Positions 23,906 to 36,077 of a DNA stretch of 64,000 bases are shown in pieces. A model generated the notes under the pieces. That model had not been told where the DNA came from, did no database searches, and worked only from the letters and a program-made list of their open reading frames with translations. Both the position numbers and the translations under genes were made by a program. How positions within the stretch are numbered: position 1 is the first letter of the stretch; each line of letters opens with the position of its first letter. Origin of the DNA: Branchiostoma floridae (lineage: Eukaryota; Chordata; Leptocardii; Amphioxiformes; Branchiostomatidae). Location: the NCBI RefSeq assembly GCF_000003815.2, contig NC_049991.1:14415873-14479872 (forward strand), written 5' to 3'.

Positions 23906-25224
23906 CATAATTAATTGTATAGAGGAAAATGAGATCTCTAGATAAACTAAAAGGGAAATAACATATATTCTAAATCTACTTCTACTTAAAACATTTGAGG
24001 GGTTTGCCTTCTTTTCCGTATGAAATGGGAGATGAATTGTCTTACATTTTCGTATATAAAGAGGTTGGACGACTAATAGCAAGAAGATTGTTTTTTGCTG
24101 GTCGGTAAGTTCACCTGAAAGGTGTGAAAAGCTTGCCGGAAAATGTTTTGTAGATATCAAGGAAAAATTTCCTTCTTTCGGAATTGTACTGTGTACGTAG
24201 AGAAATAAACTGTAGTTCATCTTCCACTGCCCTGAACAGCATTTAAATGTTCTCTCGCCAACGAATAAAATATTGGTTTGAGACATCTCATACCCGAACT
24301 TCCCCACATTGACAGACGAACAGAAAGCCACTTCTAGTCTCTTGAAATTGCAGAACCCACAAATTTTAGAAAAGGTGGGGCTTTTCGTCTCCCTCTGCTT
24401 CCAAAAAAGAAGTCAAACCCAACCTGTTTAGAAATAGCCAACACTAGTATTACAGTAGAATATCCATTGTCACTTGTATATCTACTATGTTTATACCATG
24501 TACTTGCAATTAGCCCTCGGGCACGAACTTGCAAACAAACTTCTTCATATATTAAAGTAAAACACTACCGAGCAATCTGGTGTGCATTACTCGTCTATCC
24601 CTCCCCCTTGTGCCCCTAGTTGCCTACGGTGGCCCGTACTGATCTCTTGTCACAAGGTGTCAGTGCTATCCTGCACATGTTTGACTTCTAAACTTATGAA
24701 CTTCTGGTAGGAGGGTTGCAGGCAGGAGTTATTCTGGTCGCTATCTTTTGATACTGTGGCTGAGGACAGGCGAAAACGTGGCAGGGGTTTATACTATTAT
24801 AGTCTCCCACTGGTTTCAAACAATAAAATGAGACTGCGCTGATTTTTTTTATCATACAATAGGCTCGATTTCAATAGTTTTGAGCCTACCCGCGATTGTA
24901 TCCAAGTTTGAAGTCATCCACATTCATTTCTGTAGCTAATCATCATCTTTCAATATGGAGGTGTCGAAAAGTTAGGTGGACTGAATCATAATTTTATAGG
25001 CGCTGTTGCCAAAATGTGATGAAAGATTGAAATTCTGTCAGACGTGTTCGGGTAGTAGTCTGGGTGACATGTTGAAAAGTTTAGGCTGGGTGCTACCCTA
25101 TACTTATCGGTGCTCACAAAATATTATCGGAGGGCACCAGGTCTAGAAGGTACGTGGGACAGCCCAAAGCGCAAGCATCTTCCGGATCCGTACAGAACTT
25201 TATAGCCTAGGTGTTCTATGTAAT

Positions 25225-25340
25225 AATGATAATAATAATGTTTTATTGCAAGTTCATGCCCATGAGGCTAATTGCACTGAAGTGAACAAAATCAAATACA
25301 TGAAGTGATTGAACACGTGTAAATAATCTACATTCTAACA
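25225..25340 (-). mobile_element. LINE/SINE 3'-end-like repeat, copy 2
   Basis: On the minus strand GGCATGAACTTGCAATAAAA runs into an (ATT)n tail. Microsatellite tails like this are typical of CR1/L2-type retroposons. It matches 23829-23905 over the GCAAGTTCATGCCC..GGCTAATTGCA core. Confidence 0.45.
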
Positions 25341-26273
25341 TACGAAGATTAACTGATTCTATGTACATACAGAATATTGAGTACGATTCTAAACTACATT
25401 ACTATTGCGAGGATTTGATTCTTCTTTGAAAACAGTTGATGTAGCTAGAGACATTGGCCCACAAGTGACATATACATTAGCGCGCGATTGATTGACTATA
25501 CTAAAAAGTATTTTAATGCGTTGACACAGGCAAAACAAAGACCACATGTGGACAGACATTCGTTAGAAAGACATACAGATATATGTATCCATGTTAATTT
25601 GCATAGATCTAGCCTGAGTGTCATCCTAGGTACTTAGTAGTTTGTCAGGACTGCCATACTGTGATGGGAGAGTATGGCAGCCACGCTCAGACTAGCATAG
25701 ACCATGATATACCAAAAATACAAAGTATAATTTGAATTGTACTTAAGTGTACCGCTGTGGTACCGTTGCGACAAACAGGTGCATCTTTTAATTCTTTACT
25801 TGCAGGCCCTGATTTGAGGACGGTTCAAGATACTGTTACATTTGTCAAGTTTAAAAGAGACATTTCGCTCATGTAGCCACCGTGACTGAACGCCGCTGTG
25901 GGGCGTGCTCAACCTGGTCCGGCGGGTGCCATCAGTGACACCTGGTCAGATGTGCTCATCCTCCCACTTTGAACTTGACCCAGTAACCTTGGTGGCGATC
26001 ACTCCTCTCACGACTACTGTATCTCACGACAGTACCGTGAAGCGGTCGCCAGACTCGCTGTCTGCGGATTCGTCACAGATAATAAGGGAGGTTGGAATCT
26101 GACACGGACAAATGGATTCCAGTGCTCACAGACAACCAAAGCCCCCTACACACGCTTCAAGTCCAAGCCAAGTAACACTCTCGTCTCCAAGAATATGCTG
26201 TTCCTCTGCCAAACAGAGTTGGAGCGTTTTCATGTATCCGATGACATATATTCACTCTCACTGCATTGCTACA

Positions 26274-29200
26274 ATGGCCGAGACCGTGGCAAAGTTGGCA
26301 CTGAAGTATGCGGTTTTGTTTTCCCTTCTCTTTTATCGGTGGGACGTTTTGGCATCACGTGAAGTTGTGGAGAAGGGGACGTGCTCCAAACCCTGCACAA
26401 ACATCACTGTCGTGGCCGAACCCGGACCCAAGGGGGACGTCGGCCCGAAAGGTGAGTGTGCGTTTTAAGCTATTCCACATCCGCTGACGGCTTCGTAGTT
26501 CCCTGCCACCTTTCTCGTCATTGGGAACTTAAACCGTCATTTTCCGTCGTACAAGGTGGTTGATATTAAATCTTCCTGTGACGCCTAGCTTCTGAGTTTG
26601 GTCCAACTCGACCATTTCAACATAAAAACCTGCCGTCATCAAGGAAAAAATGAACAGGGATAGTTCCGATATCCTTTCGTAGGAAAGACACTTGTGACTG
26701 TGAACGACAGCTCCCCCAGGTAACAGAGTAGATAGCTATTAAATGGCAGAAGGGACAGAATCAGGTTTCTATCGTTTCCGCTGTCAGACAGCATCACCCC
26801 TGACTAGTGTCCAGGTTACATCCACACTAAAAGAGCACCTCGGATAAGATTGGCGAAAATTTGCGGTTCTTTTGTTAAGATCACAGACTCTTCTTCAAAA
26901 GATCTTGGTAACCAGCAACAGAAGCATTGCATTTGTGGCATTAAATTATACCGTGCACCTGCGACTGGTTAGTAAGTTCATGTGGCAGACTGCTGCTCTC
27001 GATGCTGACGTTGAGCCATAAGACGAGTTGTAGACAAAACACCGCGATTGAAGGAGTCCGATCTTCATCTGAGAAGGAGGAGGGATGAGAAGGAAAAGCA
27101 ATGACTGTAATAATTTACTAGACATTGACTAGGCATAAACGTGAATTGAAGGGTGCGTTCTTTGCGCGTATATTGAGATCACTAATATATAATTCCCATC
27201 ACTTTGACCACTGTTATATCTATACTATGTACTAGGCGATGTTGATATAACCAATAGTATATAATGGTATAATGACGAATGAAGCTCTAAAAACGATAGT
27301 CGAACTAGAATGGCAACATTTTCGGGAAAATGCAGTCGGGAAAATGCAGAAAATCCTTTCCGTATAGCATATTGTCAAGCTACTCGCACACAATATTATA
27401 CCATTAGGCTAGCCCTATGATATATTGTGTGCGAGTAAAAAAAATTGCTCATATTTACGATAACAGCTAATATCTAACCTAATCTCGAAGGCGTAACAGG
27501 AAAGAAAAAGAACACAAGTACAAAACCAATATTTATTCTACATGGAGAAAACACAATTTTGTCATCTGTGCAAGTTTGTCATTGTCGCCTGTGTACGTGC
27601 CTGTTCTCATACATTGTAGATCATTGTACATTGCAGATTGGCTGTAGACATTCTAGTATTTTGTTTGAAGATGCAAAGTGAAACCAAAGTAAAATCTAAA
27701 ACAGACATTTATGCATATAATTTTAGGCACAGTTATATAAATCGAAATGACAACAAATTTTATCTTCCCCTAGATTTTTGCTTTATTTTGTTTTGTTTTG
27801 TGAAAATTATCGGCAACCGACATAGAAAACTTCAGAAAAATAATAACACGGTTTTATGCTAGTTAGACATCAAAGAATATTAAAAACCGGGCCACTAATG
27901 TATTTAATGTACTACAAATTGCAACATCACTTGACATGATTTTTGATTTTGATTTTATTTATTTTGCACAATCATTAAAAAAGTTAACATAAAACAAATT
28001 AAAGGATGAAAGTACATGCAGGGGGGAAGATAAAAGCCTCGTGGCTTGTACAAAGTCTTCCTCCAAAGTAACAAGATTGAATAGACGTGAAAAATTATAC
28101 ATTAGACAATAATGTAACCAAAAGAATTATATCAAATGATGATGTGATGGACTCACTGTCTCAAACCGGTACAAATAATCGTCAAGGATGCGGTGTCAGA
28201 GTCACGATGGTTATCGCTAAAGGCCCCCTCTCACTTGACGTGCGGCACGCTTGCGGCATTGCTGCGTTCGAAAACGCAGATGTACCGCCACGGAACCTAG
28301 AGGTGCCGCAAACAAACCTAGAGGTGCCGCAAGCAAACCTAGAAGTGCCGCAAGCAAGCGCGACGTTTTTTAAAAAGTTTAAAAATAACGCAAGTGGCAA
28401 GATGCCGCAACAGTGCCGCAACAGTGCCGCAACAGTGCCGCAACGGTGCCGCAACAGTGCCGCCACCATGCCCCAAACAGTATCAAGGATATATTTTGCC
28501 TATTTTACACCAAGAATCAAAAGTAAACATCCTTTTATCACCGAAAAACTATTTTAGATGCATTTCTAATAATTTTACAGTGGTTTTCGATCCAGTAAAA
28601 ACACTGCGAATTCCACAAAACTTACCTTGTATCCGTATTCAGAGTTAACTTAGAAATACATCTTTTGATTTATTTAATTGGAAGTTGGTCAGTATTTTAT
28701 ACTTGAAAACAAAAAATAAGTAACTGGTTTATCGATTAACCTACGGATGTAGAGAAAAAGATTATCGTACAACGTTCAAAAATAATTCATTTATGTTGGA
28801 TGATAACGAGTTTGCGTTTGCGTTATAACGTTACAAGCTAATTATTGCTGGTAGCCTGCCGCCGATAAAATACAAAATTGCAGTCATTCAAACCGATGGG
28901 CCATATTTTTCTCACTTTTTACAAATATGATAGACTTAGACATCAATAGGCTGGCAAGCCATCCGCAGACAATGAAAATACTCCGCGTCATACAAAATAA
29001 GTATGAAATATCAAGCATTTTCATTTTAAAAATTTGCAAAATTGGTGAATAAACATATTAACATAAATAGTTACACATAACGTTACATGGTGCAAAACGT
29101 ACACATCGATTCAAATCTGGTATATGGTTCGTGTCCGTTCATTTGGGTCATTTCCTTTACAGTAAAAGTCGTTCAAGGTTATTTATAGCATATGTATCAT

Positions 29201-32200
29201 GTAATTCATTATCATAAGGGAAATCTTTTCATTATAAATCTCATTTTTGGGCATTCTCATCATTTTACGGTGATTTTTCATAAATTGACAACGCTGCAAT
29301 TGCCAATAACATGTTCATTTAGTTTAGAAACGCAACAGTGCCACACGTCAGTGTGAGTGCAAGACAAAATCGGCGAAATTAACACAGCAGTGCCGCAGTG
29401 AACGAAGGCAGCAATGCCGCAAGCGTGCCGCACGTCAAGTGAGAGGGGACCTTTAAAGGGACAGAGGGTATTCACCACCGCGACCTTCCCTCGCTCAGAA
29501 TTCCCAACACCATACCCACGGGTCACAGTGCGCGGGGCCTGCGAATTCTTTGGCAATCGTTCAAACCGCATGTGGCAAGACCCTCTCCAAAATTAGTACA
29601 CGTCCTCAGTTGTCTTATGTAACTAAGGTGGCCTGATGCTACCTTAGGGCAAACAGATAAAGTTAAGTCACTGTCATAAGACAATTTTGGAATACGTGGA
29701 TCACGTTTGTTTGGTGTGAAAATGTTACCTCATTTTAAAGTTGTAGGGGCAGTGGGTTGTTATCTGCTGTGTGTCTTGGGGACGGTGTTGGAAGGCGGAG
29801 CCCATCCCTCCCCTTTCACCGCCTTACACCTCTTCAACCGAAGTCAAGTGCGCATTTCTACACCTGGGTGGAGTGAGGAAAGTCGCGTGCAGTTCTCATG
29901 GAGACAGCGTCAAAGATTGCCGATAATCGAACCTGTGACCTCTCGATCTTGTGTCCGTTAACCTAGCCACTCAACCATTCGACGCCATTTGTTTGGTGTC
30001 ACAACCCCATATACGGCTGATAAGACTAAGATAGATTTTGAAGATGACCATGCATGACAAAACGATGTCGTCTGTCAGACATGGATCTTTATAGTCTGTG
30101 CCAAGACATACCGTTCTCAGGCTCTAGCTATAGACTATTCTGCGACAAATGTTCTCGATGCACGGGTGATAGGTTCACCTATCATTGGTGAATTTCCTCA
30201 TATAAATGCCATGTGCACATTTTTTTTATTCATGACGTCCATGATTTTTTGCCATTTTCCCATGTGTTTAATTTGTCCTACCGATGTAGGCGGGAGATGC
30301 GGAAAGGGAGTTTCGTAGCAGTGATGGAACAAAGCATTGGTCTTTCTGCAAATATATTTTTGTAGAAATTTTATACGCTATTCCTGCATACACATAAATA
30401 AAGCTTTTACCAACAAGCTTTCGATTAGTCCTCTGATCCCTCTCAAGTTGACTAATCAAGGCCAGGTTTTTATAACACAGACACCCCAGGTCAGTGAACT
30501 CAGGAGTCTCCCAGCACATTTGTTTCGAATCCCCGGGACATTCAGTGGCTTTGGATACAGTAAATATATCGGACAGGGAGCAGGCTTACTTTTTAAGAGT
30601 GAAAGAGGCTATACATTAAAGCACAACAACCGGGACGGGGGCCGACACCGACTGCCTGGCATGTTTGTCCCGTTGCCAACGTCACATTTCCGTTCAGGTC
30701 ACGTGACGTAGACATTTGGTAATTTCAACCTGATACGAGGATCAGAGTACTGTTAAAATTTGTAAGAGCTTTCTTCGTGTACGGAAAATGTGTAAAAAAT
30801 TTCTACAATGTAATGTTCGGTCACAGATCTTTGAAATAAAAGATTTTTTGTTGCTCTCGTCTGCAGGTGAAACGGGACCGCACGGGGCACGGGGTCCGAG
30901 GGGCGAGCGCGGCAGGATGGGGCTGGTGGGAGCGGTCGGACCTCCAGGCGCACCGGGACGAACGGGCACCACCGGGCGGCCTGGCGAGAAGGGAGAGCCG
31001 GGACCACCCGGTCTGAAGGGCGTGGAGGGTGACCAGGGACCGCCAGGAGGGTACGGCGCGACCGGAACACCTGGTAACCAGGGACAACCAGGTGCTCAGG
31101 GATCACCTGGTCCGTCGGGAAGTAAAGGAATGCCAGGTGATCAGGGCTTACCTGGCGAGAAAGGTGAGAAAGGCGAACTAGGTGTTCAAGGTCTACCTGG
31201 ATGGAAGGGAACTAAAGGAGACACAGGTGACCCGGGATCACCTGGTGAGAAGGGAGAAAAGGGATCACCAGGTGTTGAAGGTTCACCTGGACCACCGGGT
31301 CCTCCAGGTGCGGGCTTACCTGGGGAGAAGGGTAACAAAGGAGAACCAGGGCAAGGACAAGCCAACCCAATGGCATTGTCCTTCCTCACACCTGGCGCAC
31401 CTGGTTCTAGAGGACTACCTGGGGAAAAGGGAAACAAAGGTGACACTGGACAAACAGGTGCGGATGGTTCACCTGGACCATCTGGGCCGGCAGGGGTCAG
31501 AGGATTACCCGGGTTTAAGGGAGAACAAGGTGACCCCGGGGAGGCAGGTGAGGCCGGTCCATCTGGACAGAAGGGGAGTAAAGGTGACACTGGAAAAACG
31601 GGGCCAAGTGGACTATCGTTTGCAGCGGGCCCACCTGGTTTAAGGGGCTTACCTGGACAAAAGGGAAATAGGGGCGCAGCTGGTCAAGCTGGTGTGAACG
31701 GAGTACCAGGTGCGCCTGGGGAGCCAGGTGCAGGCTTACGTGGTGAGAAGGGTATGAAAGGTGACCCAGGAGAAACAGGTGGAGCTGGCTCACCTGGTAC
31801 ACCAGGTGTGAAAGGAGACAAAGGAGACCCAGGTGAAATCAGCGAGAGGACGCTGTCTCTCCTGCAGTCAGAGTCGGTTGGTCCCCGGCCGGCACCAGGG
31901 GGAGAGAAAGGTGAGAAAGGTGCATCTGGCAAGCCAGGTGCGAGAGGATCACCTGGTATCCCCGGACATCCAGGTGTGCAAGGTCGGCCAGGCGTCGGCT
32001 TAACTGGCGAGAAGGGTGCCAAAGGCGACCCCGGCAGGAAAGGGGAGGCAGGTAGAACAGGTGAGCGTGGGGCGAAGGGCTCGGCAGGTGCCCCGGGTTC
32101 AGCTGGGGACAAAGGTAGTAAAGGTGAGCAGGGCAAGACAGGTTATCCCGGGTTACCTGGCCGATTAGGTGATGAAGGAAAGCCGGGGTATAAAGGTGAT

Positions 32201-32827
32201 ACAGGTGTGCCAGGACCTCCAGGTGTACAGGGACCACCAGGTGAAAGAGGAACACCTGTCAAAGGAGATAAAGGTGACAAAGGCAGACCAGGTGAAACAG
32301 GTGCACCAGGTGCAAACGGACAACCAGGTATATCGGGACAAAAGGGAGACAAAGGTGATGCAGGTAGGTCCTGTGAGTCGTCTTGTACAGGTGTGCTTGG
32401 ACATGCTGGCCAGCTGGGGGATGCGCCTGTCGTGGCGTTCTCCGCGACTTTGAAAGTCCGCATTCTGAACGCCCCGGAAAACACAGTAGTAACGTTCGAC
32501 ATGGTCCACACCAACGTGGGCAACGCTTACGAGAAGAAAACGGGGAAGTTCAAACCCCCTGTTAGCGGGATCTACATGTTCTCGTTCTCCGGCATGACTA
32601 CACGTGTGGAGGGCTCCGCCTACTGGAGCCGACTGAAGAAGAACGGCGAGGCGATCGTCAGCCTGTACGACAGGTCAAACGGCGACCACCTGTCGAGTAG
32701 CAATAGCGCCATCTTGCGGCTGCAGCCTGGGGACGAGGTTTGGGTGGAGCTGGACGGGCGGTCCTCCATGTGGAGCGACCCTGGCGGCTACGTCTCGTTC
32801 TCAGGATACTTGATCCATCATATATAA
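26274..32827 (+). CDS. Collagen-C1q domain protein A1 (712 aa)
   Basis: Secreted C1q-family protein, expected to trimerise through its collagen triple helix and C1q head; ligand unknown. Exon 1 is 26274-26451 and exon 2 is 30867-32827, joined by a phase-1 intron (AAAG/gtgagt ... ctgcag/GT). The ATG at 26274 begins a signal peptide of about 27 residues (AVLFSLLFYRW core). Next come TCSKPCTNITVVA with a Cys pair and an Asn-Ile-Thr sequon, then Gly-X-Y repeats from about residue 50 to 560. The repeats are broken near 224-233, 309-313 and at 384-403 (an Ile-Ser-Glu-Arg segment). A CESSC pair (562, 566) precedes the C1q domain at 581-712, which has the conserved PGDEVWVEL and YLIHH end. This is the longest stalk of the cluster. 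Its C1q exon is closest to that of A4. The intron holds a SINE and a 1.24-kb inverted-repeat element. Several upstream in-frame ATGs exist, but none gives a better signal peptide. Confidence 0.9.
27945..28085 (-). mobile_element. Possible LINE 3'-end fragment in intron 1 of A1
   Basis: On the minus strand TTTGGAGGAAGACTTTGTAC and AAGCCACGAGGCTTTTATC run into an A-rich tail with AAAATCAAAATCAAAAATC repeats. That resembles an untranslated retroposon end with a simple-repeat tail. There is no coding remnant, so the call is tentative. Confidence 0.35.
28219..29455. mobile_element. 1.24-kb non-autonomous DNA transposon with about 50-bp inverted ends
   Basis: The left end starts AAAGGCCCCCTCTCACTTGA, then CGTGCGGCACGCTTGCGGCA and TTGCTGCGTTCG. 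The right end is the same inverted with about three mismatches. Inside the left end are two minisatellites built on GTGCCGCAA (CTAGAGGTGCCGCAAGCAAAC at about 28308-28360, and CAACAGTGCCGCAACAGTGC at about 28408-28465); the right end carries scattered GTGCCGCA words. The centre is AT-rich and non-coding. It sits in the first intron of A1. The superfamily is not assigned. Confidence 0.75.
29718..29987 (-). mobile_element. tRNA-derived SINE with 12-bp target duplication
   Basis: The element is bounded by direct repeats TTTGTTTGGTGT at 29706-29717 and 29988-29999. Read on the minus strand it starts TGGCGTCGAATGGTTGAGTGG, has a B-box-like GGTTCGATTA, then a core with CTTTCCTCACTCCACCCAGG and GGCGGTGAAAGGGGAGGGAT. 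This core-bearing tRNA SINE type is known from deuterostomes. It produces a false secreted-looking open frame on the plus strand (29707-29961). Confidence 0.8.
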
Positions 32828-32990
32828 AACGAAGAATCGAAGTCGGCGGACTTAACGACGAGAAAATATTGACGTTATGGTCGCGCCAGTTTTTTAAAAG
32901 CTTTATTTGTACACGTTTATGTGATCACCGATATATCTATTGTGAGATGTTTTAGTTCCCTTGTACCAGTTATGTACGTTACAAGTTCAT

Positions 32991-33053
32991 GCAGTTCTTA
33001 TAGAATCCACATGGTCTATATGTTACAACCCAAGTGGATTCTATAAGAACTGC
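32991..33053. repeat. Perfect 20-bp inverted repeat downstream of A1
   Basis: GCAGTTCTTATAGAATCCAC at 32991-33010 is mirrored exactly at 33034-33053 with a 23-bp loop, about 165 bp past the A1 stop codon. It could be a hairpin in the 3' UTR or a small MITE remnant. A degraded version of one arm (CCAAGCGGATT..GAACTGCAAGTG) occurs near 34278. Confidence 0.7.
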
Positions 33054-33462
33054 AAGTGTCCTAGCCAAGGGGTCCCGCTGTAACCCGTACTTGGCACCCG
33101 CTCAAGGGCGGCAGCTGTGCAGGAGTCATTAAGGTCCCGGGACCACATGCGGGCTTTGTTAGTCTTGGCAGTCAGTGCTAACTTATTGGGCTTCTTACGA
33201 TTTACACTAATCTACCTTTCGGCAAATAACCACCCAGGATATAACTAGAATCCGACAGCAGGTAGCGAGTTTATCAGTAGCTGAACAGACAGGCTAAATT
33301 ATCTCCCACTACGCTTTGTTTATGATGCAGCAGCCCATGATGTACATGTACATAGCTCAGTCAAGCAAAGGTCGAAAAGAGCTGCTACGGAAGAATAATG
33401 GACATTCAGTCACAGTCATGTTGGACCATTTTCACGCAACGGGGCATTTTGTCCCAATATCC

Positions 33463-33670
33463 TACTGTCCTAGCAGAGGATAGACTCCGATTGTTGTTGT
33501 TTTTGCCGTTTTTAGGCGTTTAAATCGAGCTTCCTATTTTGTACCGTTTTCTTTATGTCTCGCGTATAGGTCGCGAGACCTAAAGAAAACGATACAAAAT
33601 AGAAAGCCCGATTTAGACGCATAAAAACGTTTAAAAAACAGCTGGAGCATAACCTTGTGCTTGTAGAGTA
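33463..33670. mobile_element. Fold-back MITE, TACTCTCCAAGCAGAG family (diverged tips)
   Basis: The tips read TACTGTCCTAGCAGAGGATA and ..CTTGTGCTTGTAGAGTA. The inner arms are nearly perfect: GTACCGTTTTCTTTA..GTCTCGCG pairs with CGCGAGACCTAAAGAAAACG, and CCTATTTTGTACC pairs with GATACAAAATAG. Most of the 208 bp is one hairpin. It is non-coding. Confidence 0.75.
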
Positions 33671-34134
33671 CCAATATCCTTAGGTCTGGCCGTCTATGAA
33701 TACCTTACGCTGATGACTTAAGAATAAGACGTGATATAAAGACCTTATAGATACACCATGAAACTCCTGAAGATGTGACGGTTACTTTTTGACGCAGTGT
33801 TGCAAAAATGAGTTATGGTACAATCACAAGTGATGTTCGGACATTTTATGCATTACAAGATCTATAATATTTTGTGAGAAAAGTCTATTTCCCATTGGTG
33901 CGCTGAGCGATTTTTAGGCATAGTCGTACCTCATAGCCGTAATTCTTTCATTCTTGGCATTCATTATCTATATAACCTCTAGATAAACACTGTTATAAAT
34001 GGTCTGTGTAAACAAAGATTTGGGAATATACGTATTAGCGACTTGTATACGCATTTGTGTCATTCTTCACTATTTCTTCTTCTTCGTTGGACTAAAAAAA
34101 TCAATGATGTCGCTAGCTTGTGGACTAAGTACAA

Positions 34135-34175
34135 ACGTTACAGCGCCGAGTGTTTTACTCTCGGCGCTGTAACGT
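34135..34175. repeat. Perfect 16-bp hairpin
   Basis: ACGTTACAGCGCCGAG is followed by a 9-base loop and its exact inverse CTCGGCGCTGTAACGT. The stem is GC-rich and has no neighbouring gene within 1.3 kb. No element tips are seen around it. Confidence 0.75.
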
Positions 34176-34689
34176 CATCAGTGGCTAGTATCTCTCTCCA
34201 AGCTGACGTTGTGATTAAATAGATTGCGCACGTTTTCTGATTGCCCCATTTTTATCAAAATAACTCATAGTACAGTCCAAGCGGATTGTGGGGGAACTGC
34301 AAGTGCCAATGAACGTAAATAGCCGGTCAGAGGCGGTGGTGGCCTTGAAGTCGTAAGTTCTACTTAATACCACATGGGGAGATAGTTATCCTTGAATAAC
34401 CTCTGGCTCTACTTAGGAGGCGTACTTCATGATTCATGCATCAGAGTGAACAAGTGTTGGCACTGCGTTATCTGTTGGCACTGCGTTACCCATGCGTCAG
34501 CAGCGTGGCACCGAGAGTATTCAGGTGACATAGGAAAATTATAATCTCGTCCGAACGGTCCAAGAATAGATTGTTTTAATGACGATTTCAATGCCAAAAG
34601 GTCCGTGTTATTTTCTGTTGCCCCTTAATTAAACATGTGCTGATCATTTGTCCCTATCAGCAATAACTTTTTGTGGGCAAAGGTCTGCG

Positions 34690-34946
34690 CGCACACGTGT
34701 GTATGTGTGTCATGATATGTGTGTGTGTGTGTGTGTGTGTCTGTGTGCGCGTGCGTACCTGTGTGTCTGCGTGCGTACCTGTGTGTCTGCGTTCGTGCCT
34801 GTGTGTCTGTATGTCTGTGTGCTTATGTGTGTGTCTGTGTGTGTGTGTGACTGTGTGCGTGTGTGTGTGCGCGCGTGCGTGTGTTCGCGCGCCCGTTCTT
34901 GCCTGTGCGCGCGCGCGTATGTGTGTCGTGTGTGCGGTGGGAAAAC
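34690..34946. repeat. Degenerate (TG)n tract
   Basis: About 250 bp of TGTG with C, CG and TACC interruptions, including a tandem GTGCGTACCTGTGTGTCT unit. It yields long Cys-Val open frames on the plus strand and His-Thr frames on the minus strand that are not genes. Confidence 0.9.
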
Positions 34947-35425
34947 GAACGTCAATTTCGATAATGGCTCCTTGCGGCTCTCTTCGTTACCGCAACAGAA
35001 CTTCCAGTTTTCGTATCTTTCTCCTTGTTTTTAGCCACCTACTGCCGAACACAAGTCATCTCTGAGCCGTCTGATAAAAACTGATAGGATTTCACCTCTA
35101 TCTCGTCCATAGTCTTAGACAGATTTCCTTATTGGCTTCTGAAGAACGTCTTGTGGCCAAGGGTTAATCCCAAAAGGTGAATTAGACCTGCCGCAAATAA
35201 TTTCCTTGTGTGACGGATTTAGAAACGATTTGGGTCGTTTTTCTAAAGAAATTCCTACATTATGCAGAGTCCTTTTGAATTATAGCATCCAGCAATGAAT
35301 GTGTTCATTGAACGGGGTACATCAAAGGCATTACCACGAATCCAAAACTTCGACGGTTTAAGTTACAAATCTTTTCGAAAGGACAGAAGCATAGTTACGC
35401 ATAGCCATGTTTTTTTAACTGCTCT

Positions 35426-35809
35426 TAAGCTAGGGGCACAACCCGCCGTACTTGCAAGTGCGTGCTGTCTACGTGCCAAAACGTGGGCAATCTTTTGGTA
35501 TCCTTAAGTGGTAAGTACGTCTCCGTACGAAAACGTGGCGAATCACACGGATTTGGGAGCACGCAGACGCGCCGTAGAAATTTAAGTGCATGCAGAACTT
35601 TCTCTGCGTTCTGGCTGCGGATTCGCCCTCCGTACGTGCCAGTACGGGCGACGCGCCTGCCCTGTACAGCCAATGGGCGCACAACGCACTGGTTCCGTGA
35701 GTTTATTAAAGTTTCGTTCCCCCCGTTTTCAGGAAAACGTGGCGGACGTGGCCTCCACAAAAAACGTACGGACAAATTGCACGTACGGCGGGTTGTGCCC
35801 CAGGCTTTA
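35426..35809. mobile_element. MITE with GGGGCACAACCCGCCGTAC inverted ends
   Basis: The left end is TTAAGCTAGGGGCACAACCC then GCCGTACTTGCA. The right end inverted is CTAAAGCCTGGGGCACAACC then CGCCGTACGTGCA. The interior (about 385 bp in total) is rich in ACGT and CGT words and carries no domain despite open frames in several phases. Confidence 0.75.
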
Positions 35810-36077
35810 GTAATTGTGGTCCGACACACACGCAATATATCAATAAGAGTGTCATAGACATCTTCCTCTTGTCCTCAACTAAACACATTGCATTGTATTG
35901 GATTGTACAAAAGTGATCCCAACAAGAGAAAGGGCCTCTGATAACATAATCAGCTGTAAGTTTTACGTCCTTTGAATGATTTTGCAGAGGCCAGCCTTCA
36001 TTACAATCAGTATTGTCTGCTCCACTGGCAGTGCAATATCTGTGTACTCGAGCCAGCATAGCCACGTCGGCATTGTA

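Larger units (their letters stand above)
22715..26270. other. Gene-free interval before the C1q cluster
   Basis: Apart from two LINE-3'-end-like segments (about 23829 and 25225) no feature was supported. The last few hundred bases before 26274 must include the promoter and 5' UTR of the first C1q gene, but no TATA box or clear initiator was recognised. Confidence 0.4.

Noticed and set aside
26112-26273. N-terminal extension of A1 to an earlier ATG
   Set aside because: The upstream residues are not signal-like and would bury the hydrophobic signal core; the ATG at 26274 matches the layout of the sister genes.
28182-28557. Open frames with repeated Val-Pro-Gln or Cys-Arg-Asn units
   Set aside because: They are translations of the GTGCCGCAA minisatellite in the 1.24-kb element; repeats in both strands and frames show no protein selection.
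29707-29961. Open frame with apparent signal peptide (GCYLLCVLGTVLEG) inside the A1 intron
   Set aside because: It is the antisense read of a tRNA-derived SINE bounded by a 12-bp target duplication; no homologous exon exists in the sister genes.
30753-32523. Several minus-strand open frames of 88-150 codons opposite the A1 collagen exon
   Set aside because: Gly-Pro-rich codons leave the opposite strand free of stops; these Pro/His/Leu-rich frames are shadows, and the same happens opposite A2 and A3.
34648-35065. Cys-Val-rich open frames of about 130 codons
   Set aside because: They are direct translations of a degenerate (TG)n microsatellite.
35462-35857. Overlapping long open frames on both strands at 35.5-35.9 kb
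   Set aside because: They lie inside a MITE with clear inverted ends; CGT/ACG-rich sequence simply lacks stop codons.
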